Of a DNA stretch of 64,000 nt, positions 41,776 through 50,944 are shown in pieces. A program made the translations under genes and the position numbers. The number at the start of each line of letters is the position of its first letter. Positions within the stretch are counted from its first letter, which is position 1. Under the pieces are notes generated by a model. It was not told the origin of the DNA. It worked only from the letters and a program-made list of their open reading frames with translations, and ran no database searches. The stretch is from the NCBI RefSeq assembly GCF_013155385.1, contig NZ_JABJUQ010000007.1, positions 974,001 to 1,038,000 on the forward strand, in the 5' to 3' direction. The stretch comes from Bacillus sp. WMMC1349 (GTDB lineage Bacteria > Bacillota > Bacilli > Bacillales > Bacillaceae).

Positions 41776-43263
41776 TTGCGCATTTCTATAAAAGGCATTC
41801 ATGATGAACGATTTAAGAGACCACTTGAGCATATTGCTCATTTATTTTTTGAAGAGTCAGAGGTTGTATTTGGCGAAACAGAAAACGAATGTCTTATCAT
41901 TATGTTAAATTATCAATGTGATCATACTGGTGTGCGGGCATCAGGCATTATTCAACAATCAGACATTCACGCTGAATATCAAAAAGTGTTCGACTCACAT
42001 TTGCCAGAAAAAGAAGTTTTTAAACAGGTGAAACATACAGTTTCCTATGTTTATTTAAGCGTACTTCAGCAGTATACAGGAATTATTCAAAAATGGGGCA
42101 TTCTGACCGGAATTCGTCCGACAAAGCTATTGCACAAAAAACTGCAAAACGGGCGGTCGAAGGAAGCTGCTCATGCCGAGCTGAAAAGGGAGTACTTAAT
42201 CCATGATGAGAAAATCGAGCTGATGCAGCGCATCATCGACCAGCAGTTGACGGCTGTACCTGATTTATATGATTTGCAGAGAGAAGTCAGCATTTATATC
42301 GGTATTCCATTTTGTCCAACGAAATGTGCGTACTGTACATTTCCCGCATATGCCCTTAAAGGACAGACCGGAAGAGTCGGTTCATTTTTATCAGGACTTC
42401 ACTATGAAATGCGAAAAATCGGTGAATGGCTCAAACAGCACGACATCAAGATTACAACGGTTTATTTTGGCGGAGGCACACCGACAAGTATTAGCGCAGA
42501 AGAAATGGATTTGCTTTATGAAGAAATGTACCAATCGTTTCCGAATGTTCAAAATATCCGTGAAATGACAGTTGAAGCAGGCCGCCCTGATACGATCACA
42601 GAGGAAAAGCTTGCGGTTTTAAAAAAGTGGAACATCGACCGCATCAGCATTAATCCGCAGTCATACGAAAATGAGACCTTAAAGGCGATTGGACGTCACC
42701 ATACAGTCGAAGAAACAATTGAAAAATATCACCTTTCTCGGAAACATGGAATGTCTAACATCAATATGGATTTAATTATCGGTCTCCCGGGAGAAGGTGT
42801 AACAGATTTCCGGCACTCCCTTCAAGAAACTGAAAAACTAATGCCAGAGTCACTGACGGTTCATACGTTGTCATTTAAACGCGCATCGGAAATGACGAAA
42901 AATAAGCATAAATATAAAGTAGCGGATAGAACAGAAATTGTTGAGATGATGACTGATGCCGTATCTTGGACAGAACAGCATGGCTATCATCCCTATTATT
43001 TATATAGACAAAAAAATATCCTCGGTAATCTTGAAAATATTGGATATAGTCTTCCCGGTCAGGAAAGCATCTATAATATTATGATTATGGAAGAGAAACA
43101 GACGATTATTGGCATTGGTTGTGGGGCAGCAAGTAAATTTATCGATCCAAATACGGGGAAAATTACACACTTCGCTAATCCAAAAGATCCAAAAACGTAT
43201 AATGACAGGTTTGAATATTATACAGAAGAAAAACTTCGTTATCTGTCCCAACTTTTTCGATAA
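41776..43263 (+). CDS. hemZ: oxygen-independent coproporphyrinogen III oxidase-like HemZ
   Basis: 495 aa radical-SAM enzyme: CPTKCAYC gives the 4Fe-4S CxxxCxxC, followed by YFGGGTPTSISAEEM, a PQS motif (SINPQSYENETLKAIGR) and the HemN-type C-terminus. HemZ acts in anaerobic heme synthesis. I prefer TTG 41776 (AAAGGTGA ends 5 nt upstream; N-terminus ISIKGIHDERF fits the family) over GTG 41767, which is part of that SD. A decayed second copy of its 3' part lies at 46741-47050. Confidence 0.9.
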   Translation: MRISIKGIHDERFKRPLEHIAHLFFEESEVVFGETENECLIIMLNYQCDHTGVRASGIIQQSDIHAEYQKVFDSHLPEKEVFKQVKHTVSYVYLSVLQQYTGIIQKWGILTGIRPTKLLHKKLQNGRSKEAAHAELKREYLIHDEKIELMQRIIDQQLTAVPDLYDLQREVSIYIGIPFCPTKCAYCTFPAYALKGQTGRVGSFLSGLHYEMRKIGEWLKQHDIKITTVYFGGGTPTSISAEEMDLLYEEMYQSFPNVQNIREMTVEAGRPDTITEEKLAVLKKWNIDRISINPQSYENETLKAIGRHHTVEETIEKYHLSRKHGMSNINMDLIIGLPGEGVTDFRHSLQETEKLMPESLTVHTLSFKRASEMTKNKHKYKVADRTEIVEMMTDAVSWTEQHGYHPYYLYRQKNILGNLENIGYSLPGQESIYNIMIMEEKQTIIGIGCGAASKFIDPNTGKITHFANPKDPKTYNDRFEYYTEEKLRYLSQLFR

Positions 43264-43379
43264 CATTGAATATCGTTCCTCCTGATCAATTTTATTTAAC
43301 TAAAAAAAGGTGTTTCGCTATAAAAAGTGGAAATATGACTATGTTCATCATAAAAATGAATTTGACGGAGGTACTGGGG

Positions 43380-44147
43380 ATGGAATTTATTCATTGGCAA
43401 GACCATGGTCAGATGTTTGAGATTATTCTCAATCGTCCTGACGCGTATAATGCTTTACATGAAAAAATGCTTGAGGAACTAAAAGAAGCTTTGATTTTAG
43501 CTGAAGAAAGTGAAGCAAACATTATGTTGCTAAAGGGAAGCGGGAAAGGGTTTTCTGCAGGCGGCGATATAAAGATGATGTTGTCTTCCGGGGATGTCAA
43601 GCAATCAGAGCATGTCATTGATACGATTTCTGATATTGCAATGATGATTTATACAATGCCAAAAATTACGATTGCAGCTATTCACGGGGCAGCTGCCGGG
43701 CTTGGCTTGAGCCTGGCGCTCGCCTGTGACCATGTCATGGCTGAAAAAGAAGCGAAATTAGCCATGAATTTTATTGGAATTGGACTTGTTCCTGATGGTG
43801 GGGGACACTTCTTCTTGGAACGGAAAGTCGGAGAAAGAACAGCAAAGGAATTGATATGGAGCGGTAAAAAATTACTGGCTGATGAAGCTTTTAAACTTCA
43901 GCTTGTTGAAGAAGTATTCAGTGGTGATCTTCACCACCATGTGGATGTAAAGGTTGAAAAACTTTTGCGTGCTCCACTCTCAGCCATGATTGAGTCAAAA
44001 AAAATCTACCAAAGCTTGAATGTTGAGCGACTACAAAAAACACTTGAACTTGAAAAAACATCACAAGTCAAAATGAGATCGACAAAAGATCATCAGGAAG
44101 GGATCAGAGCATTTTTAGAGAAGCGCAAGCCGCAGTTCAATCAGTAG
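43380..44147 (+). CDS. yhaR: enoyl-CoA hydratase/isomerase family protein YhaR
   Basis: 255 aa crotonase fold: ILNRPDAYNALHEKMLEEL, KGSGKGFSAGGDIKMML (oxyanion hole), IAAIHGAAAGLGLSLALACD, and FIGIGLVPDGGGHFFL with the usual catalytic region. ATG 43380 has GGAGG eight nt upstream; the open frame further up to the hemZ stop is not coding. Lies right after hemZ, as in B. subtilis. Substrate unknown. Confidence 0.9.
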   Translation: MEFIHWQDHGQMFEIILNRPDAYNALHEKMLEELKEALILAEESEANIMLLKGSGKGFSAGGDIKMMLSSGDVKQSEHVIDTISDIAMMIYTMPKITIAAIHGAAAGLGLSLALACDHVMAEKEAKLAMNFIGIGLVPDGGGHFFLERKVGERTAKELIWSGKKLLADEAFKLQLVEEVFSGDLHHHVDVKVEKLLRAPLSAMIESKKIYQSLNVERLQKTLELEKTSQVKMRSTKDHQEGIRAFLEKRKPQFNQ

Positions 44148-44166
44148 TGTCATAGAAAAATTGTGG

Positions 44167-44196
44167 TGGGCGGCCTTTTTAAAGGGCCGCTCTTTG
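44167..44196. terminator. bidirectional terminator between yhaR and yhzC
   Basis: GGGCGGCC / GGGCCGCTC stem around a TTTTTAAA loop, placed between the convergent stops. Confidence 0.75.
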
Positions 44197-44382
44197 TTAT
44201 CTTTGAAAGACGATCATTTTACCAGCAGAATTGACGATCCGGTGGGTATGCTCGGAAAATTGTTTTTCTTTTAGGAGATGTTCTCCTTTTTCTTTTGCTT
44301 CTTTTTCATTCAGTGCTTCAAAATGTTCATTCAATAGTGTTTCTCCAGAGGGAGAAAAAACAGTTACGTAATAAGTTTCCAT
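44197..44382 (-). CDS. yhzC: small conserved protein YhzC
   Basis: 61 aa, hydrophilic (METYYVTVFSPSGETLLNEH, ALNEKEAKEKGEHLL). ATG 44382 follows AAAGGTG; a GTG at 44391 is within the SD. No function known. Position between yhaR and yhaQ supports the name. A decayed copy at 47187-47318 shows it was part of the duplicated segment. Confidence 0.75.
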   Translation of the reverse strand: METYYVTVFSPSGETLLNEHFEALNEKEAKEKGEHLLKEKQFSEHTHRIVNSAGKMIVFQR

Positions 44383-44508
44383 TCTATTCACCTTTTTCTC
44401 TAGAATTTTCTGTTCATTCCATTTATATATTTATATAAAAATCAAAAAAATCCTTTTTTTTATGATTTTTGTAACGTATCATTGAAGATTGAAAGGAGAT
44501 TTTTTTAA

Positions 44509-45405
44509 ATGCTAAAAATTAATCATGTAACAAAAAAATTTGGATCTTTTACAGCTGTAGATCATTTAACACTTGATATTCCAGAGAAGCAGATGTTTGG
44601 TCTTCTTGGTGCCAATGGTGCTGGGAAAACTACGACATTTCGAATGATATTAGGGCTTTTAAACGCAACAGAAGGCAATGTGACTTGGAAAGACAAACCG
44701 ATCAATTACAATGTTAGTAATCGAATCGGTTACCTGCCGGAAGAGCGCGGACTGTATCCCAAACTGAAAGTCAAAGATCAACTCGCCTATCTCGGAAGGT
44801 TGAAAGGCATGACAAAGCAAAATGCGCTTAAAGAAATGCACAACTGGCTCGAACGTTTCCATGTTACCGAATATGCAGATAAAAGAGTTGAAGAGCTTTC
44901 AAAAGGAAACCAGCAAAAAATTCAATTCATCACAGCTGTCCTGCACAAGCCAGAGCTTTTAATTCTTGATGAACCATTCAGCGGATTGGATCCAGTCAAT
45001 GTGGAACTATTAAAAGAAGCTGTCATTGCCTTGAAAGACAGCGGCGTTTCGATCGTATTTTCGAGTCACAGAATGGAACATGTCGAGGAACTTTGTGAGT
45101 ACGTTTGTATTTTACAGCGGGGAACACCTGTTGTTCAGGGGAAACTAAAAGAGATTAAACGTTCTTTCGGCAAAAAAAATGTGACGATCCATTCAGATAT
45201 CGATTTGAATTTCTTAAAAGAAACAAAAGGGATTACGAAATGGCGGGAGACATCAGAAGGTGTTAGCTTGCAAATCGAAAACGAAGACATTTCCCAGGAG
45301 CTGTTTTCTATGTTGCAAGGACGTGGATTTATTAGAAAGTTTGAACTTGAAGAGCCTTCTTTAAATGATATTTTCATTGAAAAGGTAGGTGCACGTTATG
45401 AATAA
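44509..45405 (+). CDS. yhaQ: ABC transporter ATPase YhaQ (copy 1)
   Basis: 298 aa NatA-like ATPase: Walker A GANGAGKTTTF, signature ELSKGNQQKIQF, Walker B LLILDEPFSGLDPV, H-loop FSSHRMEHVEE; a C-terminal 70-residue regulatory extension. Pairs with the membrane protein YhaP; NatAB-type systems extrude Na+ or drugs. SD GAAAGGAG. Its last bases overlap the start of yhaP. About 95% identical to copy 2 at protein level by eye. Confidence 0.93.
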   Translation: MLKINHVTKKFGSFTAVDHLTLDIPEKQMFGLLGANGAGKTTTFRMILGLLNATEGNVTWKDKPINYNVSNRIGYLPEERGLYPKLKVKDQLAYLGRLKGMTKQNALKEMHNWLERFHVTEYADKRVEELSKGNQQKIQFITAVLHKPELLILDEPFSGLDPVNVELLKEAVIALKDSGVSIVFSSHRMEHVEELCEYVCILQRGTPVVQGKLKEIKRSFGKKNVTIHSDIDLNFLKETKGITKWRETSEGVSLQIENEDISQELFSMLQGRGFIRKFELEEPSLNDIFIEKVGARYE

Positions 45406-46672
45406 GTTTTGGATTGTGCTTTTTCATACATACCTTAGTAAACTAAAAACAAAATCGTTTATTATTTCAACAGTAATTACAATCGGGCTAGTTCTATTGG
45501 TCACCAACCTCGGATCCATCATTTCTTTATTTGATGATGGCAAGGGCGATGAACCGGATAAAATTGCTGTTATTGATCAATCTAAACAGCTCTATCCGGC
45601 GTTTGCTCAACAAGTGAAACTGGCAGACAAAGACAAAGAAATTAAGATTTTCAAAGCGAAAAAGTCTGAAAAAGAATTAGAAAAAGACATTAAAGATGAA
45701 AAGCTTGAAGGTGTTTTACTTTTAGATAGAGATCAAAAAGGCGAATTAACCGCAACATATAAAGCGCTAGATGTTGCTGATTCAACTGCTGTTTCTATTT
45801 TTAAACAGGCGATTTCACAAACAAAAATTGTCGTTGGTACGGCTGAATTAAAAGTACCACAGGAAAAATTGCATCAGCTGTTTACGCCTGTTGAAGTCAA
45901 AAAGGTCGCATTAAAAGAAGGGGCTAAATCAGAAGAAGAGCTCCAGAAAGCGACAGGGCTTGTTTATGTTGTTTTGTTTGTCATCTACATTTCTGTTCTC
46001 ATGTACGCTTCAATGATTGCCACTGAAGTTGCAACAGAAAAATCATCTAGAGTCATGGAAATTTTAATTTCTAGTGTACCACCTATTCAGCAAATGTTTG
46101 CCAAACTGTTCGGTGTCGCATTATTGGGCATTACTCAGCTGGGGGCTTTATTTCTTACCGGTTATCTGTCTATGCAAGCAAATCAAGAGAAAGCAACTGG
46201 AATGGGAGATGTGATTAAAGGCTTTTTTGATGTTTCAGGTGTTCCTGTTGCAACGCTCGTTTATGGGGTGATTTTCCTCATACTCGGTTATTTCCTTTAT
46301 GCGACATTGGCCGCATTTCTCGGAAGTGTTGTGAGTCGGATTGAAGATGTACAGCAGACCATCTCACCGATGATCCTGCTGGTTGTGGCAGGCTTTATGA
46401 TTGCTATGTTTGGCTTAAATGCGCCCGATTCGCCATTTATTACCGTGACATCATTCATCCCGTTTTTTGCGCCGATGATCATGTTCCTGAGAGTTGGCAT
46501 GCTCGATATTCCGGTTTGGGAAGCAGCGTTAGGTATTGGAATCACCGCTCTGACGATTGTCATTCTCGCAGTAGTGGGAGCGAAAGTTTATAAAGGCGGA
46601 GTGCTCATGTATTCAAGCGGTGGCGGCTGGAAAAATATTAAGCAAGCACTCCGATTATCAAAAGATCAATAG
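45398..46672 (+). CDS. yhaP: ABC transporter permease YhaP (copy 1)
   Basis: 424 aa: one N-terminal helix (residues 18-40), a large extracytoplasmic domain to about 185, then a bundle of membrane helices. NatB-like signatures: EVATEKSSRVMEILISSVPP and FLGSVVSRIEDVQQ. ATG 45398 lies inside the yhaQ stop region with AGGTG eight nt upstream; the GTG at 45389 is part of that SD. Together with YhaQ forms an export ABC system. Confidence 0.9.
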   Translation: MNKFWIVLFHTYLSKLKTKSFIISTVITIGLVLLVTNLGSIISLFDDGKGDEPDKIAVIDQSKQLYPAFAQQVKLADKDKEIKIFKAKKSEKELEKDIKDEKLEGVLLLDRDQKGELTATYKALDVADSTAVSIFKQAISQTKIVVGTAELKVPQEKLHQLFTPVEVKKVALKEGAKSEEELQKATGLVYVVLFVIYISVLMYASMIATEVATEKSSRVMEILISSVPPIQQMFAKLFGVALLGITQLGALFLTGYLSMQANQEKATGMGDVIKGFFDVSGVPVATLVYGVIFLILGYFLYATLAAFLGSVVSRIEDVQQTISPMILLVVAGFMIAMFGLNAPDSPFITVTSFIPFFAPMIMFLRVGMLDIPVWEAALGIGITALTIVILAVVGAKVYKGGVLMYSSGGGWKNIKQALRLSKDQ

Positions 46673-46680
46673 TTTTGAAG

Positions 46681-46721
46681 AAAAAGGTGTCCTACTAACT
46701 GAGCGGGCACCTTTTTTGTGG
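46681..46721 (+). terminator. terminator of yhaQP copy 1
   Basis: AAAGGTGTCC … GGGCACCTTTTTT. The same sequence recurs after copy 2 at 49591-49628. Confidence 0.85.
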
Positions 46722-46740
46722 TGGGGAGAAGAAAATCAGA

Positions 46741-47050
46741 ATTGGACGTGACCATATAGTAGAAGGAAACATGGAATCTCTAACATCAATATCGTTTAAT
46801 TACCGGTATTCCAGAAGAAAATGTAATATAATTTTGTCTTGAATGTGCACCGAAAATGACGAAAAATAAGCACATGATTAGGGATCTTGAAAATACTAAC
46901 TAATGTCCTTCCGAGACAGGAGAGTATCTATATAGGAAAGTATTGGTTTGATACAGCAAATAAATTTATCGATCCAAAAATACGGGTAAAATTGCGCATT
47001 CCGCTAATACAAAGGATTCAAAAATGTATAATGATAGATTTGATATATCC
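46741..47050 (+). pseudogene. decayed duplicate of the 3' part of hemZ
   Basis: Stretches match hemZ in order with deletions between them: ATTGGACGTGACCATA, GGAAACATGGAATCTCTAAC, ATGACGAAAAATAAGCA, AAATTTATCGATCCAAA, AATACGGGTAAAAT and TATAATGATAGATTTGA. No frame is intact. Confidence 0.88.
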
Positions 47051-47114
47051 CACTCTCTGCCATGGTCAAAATAAAAAAATGACCAAATCCTTAATGTTGA
47101 AGTCAAAATATTGT

Positions 47115-47185
47115 GGATGAATAAAAATTGGAGAAGCCTCTTTGGAGCTTGTTCCCGCAGGAGCCTCACAATTCTCCCTGCCCGC
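47115..47185. repeat. dispersed repeat, copy C (inverted)
   Basis: The reverse complement reads GGAGAATTGTGAGGCTCCTG…GGGAACAAGCTCC…GAGGCTTC, matching the middle of copy B (41610-41670). It lies where yhaR would be in the duplicated block. Confidence 0.55.
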
Positions 47186-47186
47186 T

Positions 47187-47318
47187 TTTTGTTACCTTTG
47201 AAAGACAATCAGATGTGTGTGCTCGGAAAATTACTTTTTTTCATGCAGTGCTTCAAAATGTTCAGTTAGAAATGTTTCTCCAGATTGAGAAACTACGGTT
47301 ACATCATAAGTTTCCATT
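47187..47318 (-). pseudogene. decayed duplicate of yhzC
   Basis: GTTACCTTTGAAAGACAATCA, TGCTCGGAAAATT, GCAGTGCTTCAAAATGTTCA, GTTTCTCCAGA and GTTTCCATTATATTGATC follow yhzC (44187-44395) with a ~60-nt deletion and frameshifts. Confidence 0.88.
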
Positions 47319-47424
47319 ATATTGATCTATTTTCGTATATATATTTATAAAAAATCAAAAAAAACCCTTTATTTCTGTTAATTGTAAAGTATAATTAAAG
47401 ATTGAAAGGGGGAATTTTTAAAAA

Positions 47425-48321
47425 ATGCTAAAAATTTCTAATACCACAAAGAAATTTGGGTCTTTTACAGCAGTAGACCATTTAACACTTGATATTCCAG
47501 AGAAGCAGATGTTTGGCCTGCTAGGTGCCAATGGTGCTGGGAAAACTACGACATTTCGAATGATCCTAGGGCTTTTAAACGCAACAGAAGGAAGTGTGAC
47601 TTGGAAAGACAAACCGATCAATTACAATGTTAGTAATCGAATCGGTTATCTTCCGGAAGAGCGCGGACTGTATCCCAAACTGAAAGTCAAAGATCAACTC
47701 GTCTATCTCGGAAGGTTGAAAGGCATGACAAAGCAAAATGTACTCAAAGAAATGCACAACTGGCTCGAACGCTTCCATATTACCGAATATGCAGATAAAA
47801 GAGTTGAAGAGCTTTCAAAAGGAAACCAGCAAAAAATTCAATTCATCACAGCTGTCCTGCACAAGCCAGAACTATTAATTCTTGATGAACCATTCAGCGG
47901 ACTTGATCCGGTCAATGTGGAACTATTAAAAAAAGCTGTCATTGCCTTGAGAGATAGTGGCGTTTCGATCGTATTTTCGAGTCACAGAATGGAACATGTC
48001 GAAGAACTTTGTGAGTACGTTTGTATTTTACAACGGGGAACACCTGTTGTTCAGGGGAAACTAAAAGAGATTAAACGTTCTTTCGGCAAAAAAAATGTGA
48101 CGATCCATTCAGATATCGATTTGAATTTCTTAAAAGAAACAAAAGGGATTACAAAATGGCGGGAGACATCAGAAGGTGTAAGTTTGCAAATTGAAAATGA
48201 AGCTATTTCTCAGGAATTGTTTTCAAAGTTACAAGGGCGCGGATTTATGAGAAAGTTTGAACTTGAAGAACCTTCTTTAAATGATATTTTCATTGAAAAG
48301 GTAGGTGCACGTTATGAATAA
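47425..48321 (+). CDS. yhaQ: ABC transporter ATPase YhaQ (copy 2)
   Basis: 298 aa, nearly the same as copy 1 with a dozen or so substitutions (e.g. the start reads LKISNTTKKFGSF). All ATPase motifs are intact: GANGAGKTTTF, ELSKGNQQKIQF, LLILDEPFSGLDPV. SD GAAAGGGGG. Followed by its own yhaP copy with the same overlap. Both pairs look functional, so the duplication has been retained rather than lost. Confidence 0.92.
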   Translation: MLKISNTTKKFGSFTAVDHLTLDIPEKQMFGLLGANGAGKTTTFRMILGLLNATEGSVTWKDKPINYNVSNRIGYLPEERGLYPKLKVKDQLVYLGRLKGMTKQNVLKEMHNWLERFHITEYADKRVEELSKGNQQKIQFITAVLHKPELLILDEPFSGLDPVNVELLKKAVIALRDSGVSIVFSSHRMEHVEELCEYVCILQRGTPVVQGKLKEIKRSFGKKNVTIHSDIDLNFLKETKGITKWRETSEGVSLQIENEAISQELFSKLQGRGFMRKFELEEPSLNDIFIEKVGARYE

Positions 48322-49582
48322 GTTTTGGATTGTGCTTTTTCATACATACCTTAGTAAACTAAAAACAAAATCGTTTATCATTTCAACAGTAATTACAATT
48401 GGGCTAGTTCTATTGGTCACCAACCTCGGATCCATCATTTCTTTATTTGATGATGGAAAAGGCGATAAACCGGATAAAATTGCTGTTATCGATCAATCAA
48501 AACAGCTGTATCCAGCGTTTTCTCAACAAGTGAAACTGGCTGACAAAGACAAAGAAATTAAAATTTTCAAAGCGAAAAAATCTGAAAAAGAATTAGAAAA
48601 AGACATTAAAGATGAAAAACTTGAAGGTGTTTTACTTTTAGATAGAGATCAAAAAGGCGAATTAACCGCAACATATAAAGCACAGGATGTTGCTGATTCA
48701 ACGGCTGTTTCTATTTTTAAACAGGCACTGTCACAAACAAAAATTGTCGTTGGTACGGCTGAATTAAAAATTCCACAGCAAAAGCTTCAACAGCTGTTTA
48801 CGCCTGTTGAAGTCAAAAAGGTCGCTTTGAAAGAAGGAGCTAAATCTGAAGAAGAAATCCAGAAGGCATCAGGACTTGTTTTTGTCATCCTGGGCATAAT
48901 TTACTATTCTGTTATCCAGTATGCAGGAATGATGGCTACTGAAGTTGCAACAGAAAAATCATCTAGAGTCATGGAAATTTTAATTTCCAGTGTTCCACCT
49001 GTTAAACAAATGTTTGCTAAACTGTTCGGTATTGGATTGCTAGCAATTACCCAGATGGCTGCCATATTTCTGACCGGTTATATCGCTCTTCAAGCAAATC
49101 AAGAGACAGCAGCAACTGATATGATTAAAGGCTATTTTGATGTTTCGGGTATTCCTGTTACAACGCTCATTTATGGTGCGATTTTTCTCATGATCGGTTA
49201 TTTTCTTTATGCAACATTGGCAGCATTTCTTGGAAGTGTTGTAAGTCGGATTGAAGATGTACAGCAAGCGATCTTACCGATGCAGATGCTTGTTATGGCA
49301 GGCTTTTTCATTGCCATATTCGGCGTAAACACGCCTGATTCACCATTTATTACTGTGACGTCATTCATCCCGTTTTTTGCGCCGATGATCATGTTCCTAA
49401 GAGTCGGCATACTTGATATTCCGGTTTGGGAAGCATCGTTAGGTATTGGGATCACCGCTCTGACGATTGTCATTCTCGCAGTAGTGGGAGCGAAAGTTTA
49501 TAAAGGCGGAGTGCTCATGTATTCAAGCGGTAAGGGATGGAAAAATATTAAGCAAGCACTCCGATTATCAAAAGATCAATAG
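48314..49582 (+). CDS. yhaP: ABC transporter permease YhaP (copy 2)
   Basis: 422 aa. The N-terminal 180 and C-terminal 70 residues are almost identical to copy 1, while the membrane segment (about residues 190-330) differs at many positions and is two residues shorter (QANQETAATDMIKGYF against QANQEKATGMGDVIKGFF). Same topology and motifs. Such a mosaic suggests gene conversion at the ends with divergence, or selection, in the transport core. Confidence 0.9.
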   Translation: MNKFWIVLFHTYLSKLKTKSFIISTVITIGLVLLVTNLGSIISLFDDGKGDKPDKIAVIDQSKQLYPAFSQQVKLADKDKEIKIFKAKKSEKELEKDIKDEKLEGVLLLDRDQKGELTATYKAQDVADSTAVSIFKQALSQTKIVVGTAELKIPQQKLQQLFTPVEVKKVALKEGAKSEEEIQKASGLVFVILGIIYYSVIQYAGMMATEVATEKSSRVMEILISSVPPVKQMFAKLFGIGLLAITQMAAIFLTGYIALQANQETAATDMIKGYFDVSGIPVTTLIYGAIFLMIGYFLYATLAAFLGSVVSRIEDVQQAILPMQMLVMAGFFIAIFGVNTPDSPFITVTSFIPFFAPMIMFLRVGILDIPVWEASLGIGITALTIVILAVVGAKVYKGGVLMYSSGKGWKNIKQALRLSKDQ

Positions 49583-49590
49583 TTTTGAAG

Positions 49591-49629
49591 AAAAAGGTGT
49601 CCTACTAACTGAGTGGGCACCTTTTTTTA
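49591..49629 (+). terminator. terminator of yhaQP copy 2
   Basis: AAAGGTGTCC … GGGCACCTTTTTTT, duplicate of the one at 46681. Confidence 0.85.
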
Positions 49630-49705
49630 TCATGAATAGAACGTGCATTCGTATAACAGCCATGATAAAATGAAAGTCAGAAATGGTTGTGAAAAGGAGC
49701 GGAAG

Positions 49706-50932
49706 ATGGCAAATTTAACTTTTATTCATGCGGCTGATCTCCATTTAGACAGCCCGTTTCAGGGGATTCACCAAGTGCCAGAACCGATTTACAAGCGGAT
49801 TAAAAACAGTACATTTAAAAGTGCTGCCAATGTGTTTCAGCTTGCCATCCAAGAACAGGTTGACTTCATTTTACTTGCTGGTGATCTTTTTGATGAAGCA
49901 AATCGTAGTTTAAAAGCTCAGCTTTTTTTACGTAAGCAGTTTTTAAAACTCCAAGAAAAAGGTATAAATGCGTATGTCATCTTTGGAAATCATGATCATC
50001 TAGGTGGTGAATGGACACCGATTGAATGGCCTGACAATGTCCATATCTTCTCATCGGAAGACATTGAAGAAAAATCGTTTTATAAAGATGGTCAGCTTGC
50101 CGCCAGTATTTACGGATATAGCTATCCAGAGCGTGCTGTATTTGCAAACAAGGCAAGTGAAATGAAAAAATTGACAAATGCACCTCTACATATCGGAATG
50201 ATTCATGGAACACTGTCTGGTGAGAGTGGTCATGATCCGTATTGTCCTTTTTCATGGCAAGATTTAAAAAACAGCCACATCGATTATTGGGCACTCGGAC
50301 ATATTCATAAAAGACAGGTGATTTCAGTTGAACATCCAACGGTGATTTATCCGGGGAACACACAAGCCCGTCACATCAAGGAGAAAGGTGAGAAAGGCTG
50401 TTTTCTTGTCCATGCCTCAGATGGTCATTTGTCATTTGAATTTCAATCGACATCTGATGTTCTTTGGGATGTGATTCAGATTGATGTCTCAACTACACAA
50501 AATGTGACACAATTAATCCATCTCATTGAAGAACACTTCAAAACCTTACATCAAAATGGGAAGTCTTTATGCGTGAAAATGTTATTGACAGGTGAAGCAC
50601 CGCCATATTTAGCGGAACATTCAGCTGGCATCGTTGATGAGCTGCTTGAGATTTTCCATGAAGAGGAGCTGGCAGAGGAATCATTCATCTGGATAGTTGG
50701 AATTGAGGATCACACAGCGATCACCTTGAACAAAATAGAAAATGACTCATTTTTTCAGGAACTGATTAGTGAAATCGATCAATTCAAAGATTTTGATGAC
50801 ATTCTCGGAAGCTTGAGACACCACCCTGTTTTTAGACGATATGGTGAAGTATTTCACGAAGAAGTGTTTCAGGAGATTCGCGATCAAGCGAAAAAAATGT
50901 TGTTTGATGAGTTAAGGACGTTAAAACGATAA
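49706..50932 (+). CDS. yhaO: SbcD/Mre11-like nuclease subunit YhaO
   Basis: 408 aa metallophosphoesterase: HAADLHLDSPF (motif I), LLAGDLFDEANRS (II), VIFGNHDHLGG (III), GMIHGTLSG and ALGHIHKRQ (IV/V). All metal ligands are present. A C-terminal capping and helical region follows from about 270. ATG 49706 has AAAGGAG six nt upstream. Encoded 12 nt before yhaN; the pair resembles the SbcD–SbcC exonuclease complex acting on DNA ends, although B. subtilis also has canonical sbcDC. Confidence 0.9.
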   Translation: MANLTFIHAADLHLDSPFQGIHQVPEPIYKRIKNSTFKSAANVFQLAIQEQVDFILLAGDLFDEANRSLKAQLFLRKQFLKLQEKGINAYVIFGNHDHLGGEWTPIEWPDNVHIFSSEDIEEKSFYKDGQLAASIYGYSYPERAVFANKASEMKKLTNAPLHIGMIHGTLSGESGHDPYCPFSWQDLKNSHIDYWALGHIHKRQVISVEHPTVIYPGNTQARHIKEKGEKGCFLVHASDGHLSFEFQSTSDVLWDVIQIDVSTTQNVTQLIHLIEEHFKTLHQNGKSLCVKMLLTGEAPPYLAEHSAGIVDELLEIFHEEELAEESFIWIVGIEDHTAITLNKIENDSFFQELISEIDQFKDFDDILGSLRHHPVFRRYGEVFHEEVFQEIRDQAKKMLFDELRTLKR

Positions 50933-50944
50933 GGGAGGATACAG

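Noticed and set aside
46887..47120. 77-codon plus-strand frame between the yhaQP copies
   Set aside because: It runs through the decayed hemZ DNA in mixed frames and is not a gene.
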